A program made the translations under genes and the position numbers. A stretch of DNA of 64,000 nucleotides from Ricinus communis (taxonomy: Eukaryota > Streptophyta > Magnoliopsida > Malpighiales > Euphorbiaceae), in the NCBI RefSeq assembly GCF_019578655.1, contig NC_063265.1, forward strand, positions 2,762,501 to 2,826,500, in the 5' to 3' direction. The notes beneath the pieces are model-generated. The model made no database searches. It was not told where the DNA came from and worked only from the letters and a program-made list of their open reading frames with translations. The number at the start of each line of letters is the position of its first letter. The first letter of the stretch is position 1. Of the stretch, positions 13,040 through 22,619 are shown piece after piece.

Positions 13040-14416
13040 AGTTTTTAAAATATTGGAGTGCAATAACCTTATAATGAAAGCCATAAAAATCCAAAAACAA
13101 CTTGAAACATATTGATCACGAGTTACTCTTTTTATCCTTATGAAAGACAAAATCTAGAAATGAATATTAAACTTTTGTGACAAGGAAGTGCTAAAAGGAA
13201 TGAACTTAAACTAGAAAAGTGGAGACATTTTCTTGCGTTAGGCAATCACAACTCAAGATTTAAAGTGTTGAGCAGTAGAAAAATATATAAATAAAGTCTA
13301 ATTCGGCCACTAATTTTATTACTTAAATTTAATTTAATTTTTTCTAAAATTTTAGATATTTTAATCTAGTCCTATTTCTTACAAAAATGAGAGTAACAAA
13401 CTATCTAGAAAAAGAGTGGATATAATGAAAAATAAAATGATATTAATTTTTTATATAAATTAAAAATATATATTAATATTTAAACAAAATTTAATAAAAA
13501 ATAAATATTGCTATAGTTTTTTTATTTTTTTCTTAATAATGACAGTAAAAGAGACAGTTACAGTAATAGTTTACCGAGTGCGGTGTATATAAAAATGATT
13601 TCAACAAAAATAACGATGGAAACAGCTACTTATTATTTTACATTAATTATACTAGAAAAGAAAACTAAAAAAGTTATGAACAAGAAAATTACAAATGGCT
13701 CTTGTGTTCTCATTAATACATGATGGTTGAATAAAATGTGATCATTGCAGAAAAATAGTAATTGCTAAAATAACAGCTCCTACCCACTATTAACTGTTAA
13801 ATGATCATTAAGTTTTATATTTAATATTACTTCTTTATTTCATTTTAATCATTAATTTTAATTTTTTTTATTTTGTAAATAAAAAATTAAAATATAATAA
13901 AAAAGTCAATAAAGAAAATTAATAAAAATATGATATATCAATTTTTTATTAAAAAATAATTAAAAATTAAAATTAAAATTAAATTAAATTATTGAAATAA
14001 AATAAATTAGAATTTTATAATTAAAATAAATTAATATTATTATCTCAACAGCTACCAAATATTGCTAGATCACCTTTTACATGGCAGATTCCTGAAATTA
14101 GGGAAACAATGAATGGACTTCAAAATCTTGATAAACAAAATGTAATTAACCGAAAACGCAGTCAAAATCACAACATCATCATTATTCAAATTGAGCTTCA
14201 GCGCCCTGCAGGTTCAGCTTCATGATCTCCAGTCTCCAAATTATAATCTTACAAGCTTCAACAAAATCATTTAAATTAAAACTAGACACAAGAAATTAAG
14301 AAAACCATTTTCCAGGATTCTTAGAATTAAACAATCCAATAGGTAGCAAGCTGACAGTAGGATTCACTAGTGCAAGAAATAACTGATAATGCAGTACCAG
14401 TATTTTACATGAAAAA
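13040..14416. other. AT-rich intergenic DNA
   Basis: No gene recognised. 14040-14416 is less AT-rich and, read on the minus strand, lies directly downstream of the small gene ending at 14417, so it probably holds that gene's 3' UTR. Confidence 0.5.
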
Positions 14417-14707
14417 TTAAACCCCAAAGACAATGAAAACCATGAAAAGTAGATGTTCAATGCAGCCGAACTTGGAAGTAGCACCCCATGCAACAGGGGC
14501 AGAAGAAGAGGTTTTCCTGCCGGGCCCTCTTATAGCTCGGTGTCGGGCTTGGGCTCGGGCACCAGAAGGGATTGTAAGGGTTGCTCCCCCGCGAGCGCCA
14601 CCACCTCTGCCAGCCTTAGCAGCTACGGATGCAACCATCAAAACGAGCACTGTGAGAACAATAACAAGGTTGGCAACTTCAGGGCTGCTTGCTTGAAACT
14701 TCTTCAT
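14417..14707 (-). CDS. Small (96 aa) plant membrane or secreted protein, function unknown
   Basis: A single uninterrupted frame with much higher GC and better codon structure than its surroundings. The N-terminus (MKKFQASSPEVAN) is followed by a strongly hydrophobic run at about residues 13-30 ending in Ala-Lys-Ala, like a signal peptide or signal anchor. Residues about 31-70 are Gly/Ala/Arg-rich and strongly basic, including GRGGGARGG. The last 14 residues are hydrophobic again (LLFMVFIVFGV) and reach the stop. Plants have many short proteins of this shape, and I think this is a real gene, but I cannot name the family or a function. The start is chosen because it is the first Met of the frame and precedes the hydrophobic segment directly. 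A CACGT core lies upstream on the minus strand at about 14848-14852. Overlapping plus-strand frames are taken as shadows. Confidence 0.6.
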   Translation of the reverse strand: MKKFQASSPEVANLVIVLTVLVLMVASVAAKAGRGGGARGGATLTIPSGARAQARHRAIRGPGRKTSSSAPVAWGATSKFGCIEHLLFMVFIVFGV

Positions 14708-15479
14708 CTTTTATGTAAAATCTAGAATGCTAACAAGAACAAGAACGATGAACAGATTTAATGCTGAAAAAGGAAACAACATAAACATATGCAAAAAGTA
14801 ATAATGAGAAAGTTGAAGGCAAGTTGACATTATTTAATGAAGAAGTACGTGTGGGCAGTTTCTGCCACATAAAAGAGAAGTGGATAGGCTTATTGAATAC
14901 CATTATATTGCAATTAATGCTTCCCTCTCCTTCTTTATTTTCTTTTTCTGTTGAGAATCTGTCTTATTTGGTTTTAAGATTTTAGAGAAGTTCAGTAATT
15001 TAAAAATCAACGAATTTAAGATTTATTATTCGCATTAAATATAAAAATAATCGGTTGACTGTTGTTTTTTTTTCTGTTTGAAGCTAAGAATAATTTTAGG
15101 ATAATATAAATTTATTAGGAATAATATGAAAATATAAAATATTATAATAATTTATTATAAATTTTAAAATTTTCATCTTCTAAATCACAAATTAAAATCT
15201 TAAAAATTGAAAGATTTTGGAGGATAGAGAACTTTTCAAATTCCATTGATATAGACTTTTTCTTTTTCTTACTAAACAACAAATTTAAATTAAATTCATA
15301 ATTTTTATAAAATCTCTCAATTTAAATATTTTCTTTTAGTCTAGGTTATTTTCACCTATATACTAAACCGAAGATGAATTGAAAATAGTCTAGGTAAAAT
15401 TAATTATAGCTAAATTAAATTTTAATAAAGTAAATAAAATTTTAAAATAAATTTCATATTAGTATATCAATATATTCCA
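14708..15479. other. Upstream region of the small gene, then AT-rich DNA
   Basis: The first 200 bases are of normal complexity and probably carry the promoter of the minus-strand gene. The rest is AT-rich. Bases from about 15400 resemble the inner part of the MITE at 56999-57292 (shared 'CATAACATTAAAATATATCTTTCAA'-like words, with changes). Confidence 0.45.
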
Positions 15480-16575
15480 TAACATTAAAATATATCTTTC
15501 AATTTTATCATTTTTATTTTACTTTCTTTTCTCATGTCTTTTTTTCAAATGAAATAAATATTTTAATATTTTTTAAACCAAATGATAACTTGAATGAATA
15601 TTCATAATTTTTAATGAATTTCTCTTTTCAAATAAAAGATATTGACATAGTAGAGTATTAAATATGAGTGAAAATTAGAGAAAAGTTAGTATTTTAATAT
15701 TTTATAGTTATTTATAACATTTTAAAATAAGAATAATTGAAATATTTTTTATTCATAAATAAAACATTTTTAAATGTCTTTTTAAAAAGAATTAATCTTA
15801 AATTTATTAGTATAATAATATAAAAATTATTTTAAAAATATTTATTAATTGATTTCTAGTATTGTATAAAATAATCCTATAAATATAATTCATAATACTA
15901 GTTTTTAGAATTATAAAATGCAATATTAAAAATGTAATTGAAAATTTTATTGAATTAGAATTATTATCTAACTAGAAAACTAATTTGTTAGTTGATAACA
16001 TTATATACAAGTTTGAACCCTATGTGTCAAAAATAAGTACACATTTTAAAATAAAAATTATATGTGTTAAAATACATATCAAAGAAGTTATGTCTCACTG
16101 CGTGTTGTGCAATATTTATAATTATTTTAATTACAAATAACAATGTAAATTGAGTTTATAAATAGAATTTTTTAATTTTTTATAATTATTTATAGTTTTT
16201 ACAAAATAATAACATATGAAATATTTTTAAGCATTTTTCTTAATTTCTTAATATTCTAAAGTTTTATTTGTAATAATATTAAACTTATTTTAAAAATAAT
16301 TATTAATTTATTTTTAGTAATATATAAATTAATACTATAAATATAATTGATTTACTATTTTTTAGTATTAAAAACTATTATATAATTAGACAATTAACTT
16401 ATTAATTAAACTCCTTCCATCCAATATTGATAAGATATTTTTTAAAATTAAAATAATTATTTAATTAGAAAATTAATTCATTAGTTAATATAATATTAAA
16501 AATATATTAGAATGCTATTTTTAAAATTAGAGTTATTATTTAAATAAAATATAAATTATTAATTAATAAATTAAC

Positions 16576-16633
<58 letters not shown>

Positions 16634-16725
16634 AGACTTAAATTTTTTGCCATATGTATGCTTAATTTTTGACACATAAGATTTTTGTTCCGATATGTAT
16701 ATTTACTTTTGACACATGGGATTCA
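15480..16725 (+). repeat. AT-rich dispersed repeat, copy A (about 1.2 kb)
   Basis: Directly repeated, with moderate divergence, at about 20170-21385. Shared order: the 'ATATCTTTC ... TTTTACTTTCTTTTCTCAT' start, 'ACCAAATGATAACTT', 'TAGAGTATTAAATATGAGTG', several 'AATTATTATCTAATTAGAAAACT' units, 'AATATTTTTAAG', a long (TA)n tract (16578-16630 here), then 'GAGACTTAAATTTTTT ... TATGCTTAATTTTTGACACATAAGATTTTT'. No coding frame. The nature is uncertain: it may be a pair of old LTRs around the 16.7-20.2 kb interior, or simply two copies of a dispersed element. Confidence 0.55.
16578..16630. repeat. (TA)n microsatellite
   Basis: An uninterrupted AT dinucleotide run of about 53 bases within repeat copy A. 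Comparable tracts are listed under their regions. Confidence 0.95.
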
Positions 16726-16899
16726 ATTTTTGTTTGAGTTGGATCCTCAAGAACATTTCCAACTTGGGACTTTGGATCCCTAAGTACCCAATTTACTTGG
16801 GGATCTCGAACTTTTTTTTTTTAGTGGATTCTCAAGAACATTCCCAACTTGGAGCTCTAGATCCTCAAGTATCCGTTTTACTTAGGAATCTCGAACTTT

Positions 16900-16948
<49 letters not shown>

Positions 16949-17350
16949 CTTAGATCCTCAAAACTATTTCGAACTTGGGGCTTTCAAAATGAAATATTTT
17001 AAAATATTTTATAGATCCCCAAGAACATTTCCAACTTGGGGCTCTCGAATTAAATTATTATCAGTTAACTTAGAGAATCCGATAGATAAAATTAGAGTCC
17101 TAAAAACTAGTTTTACTTGGAAATCTCATATTAAAATACTATCAATTACCTAAGAACAATTCTAACTTGAGGAACTACTTGGGGCTCCGACTTAAAATAT
17201 TTAAAGTATTATTGGATTCCCAAGAACAATTCTAACTTGGGGAACTACTTGAGGCCTCAGACTTAAAATATTATTGGGTCTCTAAGAACATTTCTAACTT
17301 GAAAAACTACTTGGGGCTTCACTTTAAATATTTTATTGGTCTTCCACATA
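16726..17350. repeat. Degenerate tandem array of 'CAAGAACATTTCCAACTTGGGGCT' type units
   Basis: At least seven imperfect copies of a unit built on 'AAGAACATTTCCAACTTGG' followed by a variable 'GGCTCTCGA / CTTAAAATATT' part occur between 16740 and 17330, spaced about 60-110 bases apart. One spacer holds a second (TA)n tract (about 16903-16946). An open frame passes through part of it but encodes low-complexity sequence and is not treated as a gene. On the minus strand the units read 'AGCCCCAAGTTGG', and the array lies downstream of the gag-like remnant, so it may be a noncoding part of that retroelement. Confidence 0.65.
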
Positions 17351-18229
17351 TTGATCCTTAAAGAACCATATATTTTTAAAACCAATAAAACATTTAAATC
17401 ATAACATGTTTAATTCCTATATACCTATACAGTCAGACTTTTATCCTTAAAATTTCTAACAATTCAAATAACTAAAACGTAAGCGCCTATTTAGTTTTAC
17501 AGTTGTGGATCAACGCCTAGTTTACCATTATGATTCTTCTGAGACCACCAACGTTTCCTGTTCTAAAGATAGAGCTCCTTCTAATTACAGAGGTGGTTTG
17601 CTTCTTTTCTCATTAACTTTGATGTGTGCCTACTTTTACTTATATCATGTTCAATATAAAATATATTTCCACTAGGAATCTTTTTTACATGTGTCTTCTG
17701 TATGTGGTTTGTCCCATCTTGCATTATCTTTATCCTTCCTTATTCACTCATCACACATCATAAATAAGACACCAAAAAATAAAAGTGGGCATAAAACCTA
17801 CTTTTATTTAATTTCTTAATGGTGGTTTTAGAATTTTACAGTGGAATAACAAATAATAGAAAATAACTAAAAGAAAAATTGGCCATTTATTCTAGTCTTA
17901 CATAGATCTTAAGAGTAGTAAAAAAATATTATTTCAAGTTCTTTTTCTTGGTCGTGGCATTATGCCTTATTGTTTACTTTTTTTCAGATCTATTGTACCT
18001 TTTGTATAGTTCTTTCTGTAATCTTACTAGCCAATAAGAATTTATCTTTCCATATAAAAAGAAAAATCAAACAAGCTAAGTAATGTACAATAGTTTGCAT
18101 AAAGGTACAAACTTTCGAATAAAGCATAACAATTGGCAATAAAATTAAGACAAAAAGTAGAAATAATTTAATGCCAATTGTGATTTCAACAGATGAAATC
18201 CATAAATTTTAGTTACCTCCTTAATACAT
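17351..18229. other. Noncoding interval, possibly interior of a decayed retroelement
   Basis: No frame of recognisable family on either strand. It lies between the tandem array and the gag-like remnant and has intermediate base composition, so it may be part of the same decayed element. I see no RNA gene in it. Confidence 0.4.
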
Positions 18230-19447
18230 ATTGACATATGTTGCTCTGCGTTGGTGAAATTTTCTTCTGATTTTTCAAATATCATCCCTTTTAGATCACT
18301 ATGTTGCCTTTGAAGTCTTTTATCTTGTGTTCTTATGATTGATTGATGCCACTATTCACTAGCTTTTTCATGATACTTCAAGTATTTCTTATTCAATCCT
18401 ATAGGTACCCGAGGAGTTGGATTCCTACAGACATGAATTATAATTCTTTATTTTTGCTTGTCTTTTATAAAAATTGTTTAGGAACTCATATCTTATGGAA
18501 AACTTTTACATTGCGAATCTTTAAAGAATTATCTTCTTTAACCAAGTATTTCTTAGAGATCCACAATTTGTGCAATTATTTTTCCACCTAAAGATCTCTC
18601 ATTTGCTTTTCTCTTTTTATCAAGGGTGACAATTGAAAAATGGTCTGTTATGTATTGATAGATTTTTTAAGAATTAGTTGGTTTCTTCTTAAGTTTCTCT
18701 TGTTGATATTACTTGCCTTTTTCTTTATGAGCACTTTTAGAAACATCTGGAGGGACTTTTGAGGAATGCCTCCTGAGTTTCTTAACAGTAAAAGCTTGAT
18801 GTAGCAACATAGACCTACCATTGAAGTGACTATGAGGCGCCTTTATATGATTGTTATTTTCTTCCTTCTTTTATGGTGGAAGATAACTTTTCTCTACACG
18901 TATTTGATAGTTATTTTTCTCTGGATAACTTATGAATGAATACCCCTTGGGTGCTTCTATATTAGTGTGCCTTAAAGACATTGACAAAACATCATATGAC
19001 CCTTTGGCCTAAGACTTTTCAGAGCCAAACTTGAAGTAACTTCCTCTACAATATTAGTCATTATTGAACTATATTGTTGCCATAGTTTTTTAGTTGCTTT
19101 CTTTTGGCTTTTCATAATCTCCTTCATATGTTTGCAGGCCAATTTTGCTTGAATCCTAAAATTATCAGCTAATAAAGGAGTATTAATATCAAAAATATTC
19201 ATTGAAGATAAAAATTCAGCCTGCCCTTCCATATTAGGTCCTGTTAAGGTGTATAGGGAATCATGATAATGATTCTCTTTAAGATTCCATTCTACATATG
19301 TATTATAATATGGATCATAGTATGGAGTGAAACCTCATTCATAAGGAGTATTTAGATTATGCCCTACTGTTATAGACGCAAATTTCAAGTCTTGAGACCT
19401 TGCAATATAATTTTTTTAAAAAAAATATTACTGGATATTGATGACAT
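18230..19447 (-). pseudogene. Broken gag-like frames of an LTR-type retroelement
   Basis: Read on the minus strand, a start-like ATG at 19447 follows a primer-binding-site-like sequence. The longest intact piece (19232-18972, 86 codons) is lysine-rich and helical in character, with words NIFDINTPLLADNFRIQ and KHMKEIMKSQKKATK. It is followed by further short frames in other registers down to about 18230, for example one containing QRQHSDLKGMIFEKSEENF. Stops and frameshifts interrupt the path repeatedly, so it is not functional. The arrangement (LTR-like segment, primer site, Lys-rich first frame) suggests the gag end of an LTR retroelement. I did not find a reverse transcriptase or protease. 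A plant pararetrovirus relic is possible but less supported. The family is not recognised. Confidence 0.45.
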
Positions 19448-19489
19448 TCTTTAGAATAAATCCCACCGAGTGTGCCAAATTATATTTGG

Positions 19490-20169
19490 TGAAAAATTGA
19501 ATGTCGAGTGTGCCACATGTCCTAAGGTACATGAACCTTTGAAATTGAATTTCACTTTGACTTTTATAATCAGACTAATTATGAATTCCTAAGCTCCTTT
19601 ATCACAATTTTATTAAATCCTAATTGAATACCGTTGAAAATAATGTAAGAAACTAAATTGAGAGTAAAAGTTAAAGATTTTGATTGAAAGAAAATTGGAT
19701 TGCATTAATGATAATAATAACATTGTTAGAAATTGAAATAACAATTTGGAATTGAAAAGCTTGAATTGAAACAAGGCTTGTATTTGAAAAGTACTAGAAT
19801 TAAAATAAACAAAGTCTGAATGATTGAAGAACTTGCTGTAGAATTTGCTTGTTGTTATTGTTGTCCCCTTGTGTTGATGCCCTCTTCTTCTATTTATAGA
19901 GTACTCCAAGTTAGCTGCATCTTGAGAAAATAAATGTTAGAGTCGTCTGTCTTGTTTTCCAGTATCTAGAGCCCCATTATCTCAACTATTTTGGGAGTTA
20001 TTTTCTAAAGAGTGCCAAATAACTCCTATTTTGGTATTAACTGTCAATTTGTACTCCATTTTTACAGACTCTTTTAGTAAATTGTTACTTAATTAATTAA
20101 TTAATTAAATTAGACTTAAAATTCCGCTTTCTAATAGCTTGAGCCTAAAAAATAATTATGGTGCCAACA
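19490..20169 (-). mobile_element. Putative 5' LTR (about 680 bp) of a minus-strand retroelement
   Basis: Read on the minus strand the segment starts TGTTGGCACC at 20169 and ends TTTTTCA at 19490, so it has TG...CA termini. A TATA box (TATAAATAG, about 19891-19899) sits two-fifths of the way in, as expected for a U3/R boundary, followed by a pyrimidine-rich stretch. A dozen or so bases after the end comes AATTTGGCACACTCGGTGGG (about 19461-19482), close to the TTTGGCAC-GCCC-AGTGGGAC type sequence found at this place in many plant elements. No second LTR was found to the left, so the element is incomplete. The right edge abuts repeat copy B. Confidence 0.5.
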
Positions 20170-21221
20170 ATATCTTTCTATCTTATCCATTTTACTTTCT
20201 TTTCTCATTTTTTTTTTTAATAAAATGAATTCTTTAATGATTTTTTTTAACCAAATGATAACTTCATTGAATATTCGTGACTATTAATGACTTTCTCTTT
20301 TTAAATACAAGATATTCACATAATAGAGTATTAAATATGAGTGAGAATTAGAGAAAATTAGTGTTTTTAATATTTAATAATTATCTATAATATTTTACAA
20401 TAATAATAATAAATGAAATAATCTTTATTCATAAATAAAATATCTTCAAACGTCTTCTTTAAAAGACTTAATCTAAACTTATTAGTGTAATAATATAAAA
20501 ATTATTTTAAGAATTTTTATTAATTGATTTCTAGTGTTGTGTAAATTAATCTTATAAATATAATTGATAATACTAGTTCTTAGAATTCTAAATTATTATA
20601 TAATTAAAAAACTAACTAATTAGTTAATATAATATTAAAAATGTAATTGAAGACTTTGTAAAATTAAAATTATTATCTAATTAGAAAACTTATTTATTGG
20701 TTAATAAAACTATATATAAACTTGAACTCTATATATACATTTTAAAATAAAAATTATATATGCTAAAACACATATCAAAAAAATTATGCTTTGTGGATAG
20801 AATTTAACCGAATTTTTAATATTTTATAATTATTTATAGTTTTTACAAAATAATAACATATGAAATATTTTTAAGTTCTTTTCTTATTTTCTTAATTTTC
20901 TAAGGTTTTATTTTTGTAATAATATTACAATTATTTTAAAATTAATTATTAATTAATCTTTAGTAATATATAAATTAATCTTATAAATATAATTGATATT
21001 ACTACCTTTTTAGTATTAAAATTTATTATATAATTAGAAAATTAACTTATTAATTAAACTTCTTCCATCCAACTTTGATAAACTATTTTTTAAAATTAGA
21101 ATAATTATCTAGTTAGAAAATTAATTTATTGGTTAAAATATAGTTAAAATGCTATTTTTAGAATTAGAATTATTATGTCAGGAAAAAATATAACTTATTA
21201 AATAATAAATTAATAGAAAAT

Positions 21222-21276
<55 letters not shown>

Positions 21277-21385
21277 TTTTCTATATATATAAATTTTGAG
21301 ACCTAAATTTTTTTGACATGTATGCTTAATTTTTGTCACATAAGATTTTTATATTTACTTTTAACATATGAGGTTCAAGCTTACA
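20170..21385 (+). repeat. AT-rich dispersed repeat, copy B
   Basis: Direct, diverged copy of 15480-16725, with the same internal order and a (TA)n tract at 21224-21272. Its right half is followed by an inverted relative (21400-22030), making a large imperfect inverted repeat. No coding frame. Confidence 0.55.
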
Positions 21386-21399
21386 TGCAATTTTATAAT

Positions 21400-22030
21400 T
21401 TTTTATTAATTTATTGATTTATAAGTTACGTTCCTAATTAAACACCGACTCTAATTTTAAAAAGTAGTACATTAATTATATTCTAATATTATATTAACTA
21501 ATAGTTAATTTTCTAATCAAATAATAATACTAATTCTATCCTATGAAATAGAATAATAATTATATTTTAATATTATATTAATTAATAAATTAATTTTATA
21601 ATAAGATAATAATTCTAATATAGAAAATAATATCTTAAATTATATTTTTAATATTATATTCATTAATAAATTAATTTTTTAATTATATAATAAATTTTTA
21701 ATTCTAAAAATAGTAATATCAATTATATCGATATGTTAATTTATATAATATTACAATTAATTAATAAATAATTTTTAAAATAATTTCTATATTATTGCAT
21801 TATAAATTTATAAAATTTAGAAATAGTTAGTTTGCTATTTTTTTAAAAAAAATTATAAATCAATATCAAATATTAAAAAAATTTTAAAAAATTATATATA
21901 TCAATTTAATTTTATAATCAAAATAATAATAACGGTCATGCAAACAGACAATTAGTTGCGATTAACTTGAATCTCATATATCAAAAATAAATACATATGT
22001 CAAAATAAAAATTATTGTGTCAAAATATAT
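21400..22030 (-). repeat. AT-rich dispersed repeat, inverted partial copy
   Basis: Contains several reverse complements of the 'ATTATCTAATTAGAAAACTAATTTATTAGTTAATATAATATT' type unit (for example at about 21484-21530, 21580-21620 and 21655-21690; only part of the unit is matched each time). It ends with 'TGTCAAAATA' words resembling those at about 16025-16080. Limits approximate. Confidence 0.45.
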
Positions 22031-22037
22031 AGACCGT

Positions 22038-22059
22038 GTCTTAATTATTATGTTTGGTG

Positions 22060-22095
<36 letters not shown>

Positions 22096-22117
22096 CACCA
22101 AACATAATAATTAAGAC
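22038..22117. repeat. Perfect 80-base palindrome
   Basis: GTCTTAATTATTATGTTTGG at the left end is the exact reverse complement of the right end. The centre is a (TA)n run, and all 40 base pairs of the two arms match by direct check; the next pair outward (22037/22118) does not. Such a perfect inverted repeat could extrude as a cruciform or give a hairpin RNA. No coding content. Confidence 0.95.
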
Positions 22118-22619
22118 TTTCACCTTAAAAGGCCTCTTGCTCCTTAAATAAATTTTTATAAAATCATATAATCTACGAATCCTATCAGAATCAGATGTAA
22201 TCATATAAATTATGTGAAACAAAAATAATTTACAAAATCATACACAAAATTATAACCAGACAAAAAGAAAGAAAATTAAATAAAGTTGCTGTAACATAAA
22301 ACTAAACTAAAATAGTAAATATAGAAAAGATGCAACACATTGACACAATGCTATTTGAACATTTAAAAACAAAAATCCAAGTTATGAACCTGCAGTCTGC
22401 ATTTCAAAAAGAGCATCTCAAGCACAAAAGATAAGATCCTGGAGCATTATTATTCATTTAATCAATAGGACTGCTTTTATTAAAATGCAAACAGTACAAG
22501 GCAATGCAAATAATTCACGAAACTCTACAAATCTGTTAACAGATTGAAAAGATAAACATTTGTTATAGGCATTGTCAAATTTGCCTAAATAATAATTCAG
22601 CTACAAGAATAATGAGAGG
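22118..22619. other. 3' flank of the phosphatase gene
   Basis: Moderately AT-rich sequence downstream (minus-strand sense) of the phosphatase stop codon. It probably includes the 3' UTR. Nothing else recognised. Confidence 0.5.

Noticed and set aside
14433..14725. Plus-strand frames opposite the small gene
   Set aside because: Shadows of the minus-strand frame, which has the signal-like N-terminus and coherent composition.
16716..17153. 145-codon frame across the tandem array
   Set aside because: It reads through a (TA)n tract and repeats; the protein is periodic low-complexity sequence.
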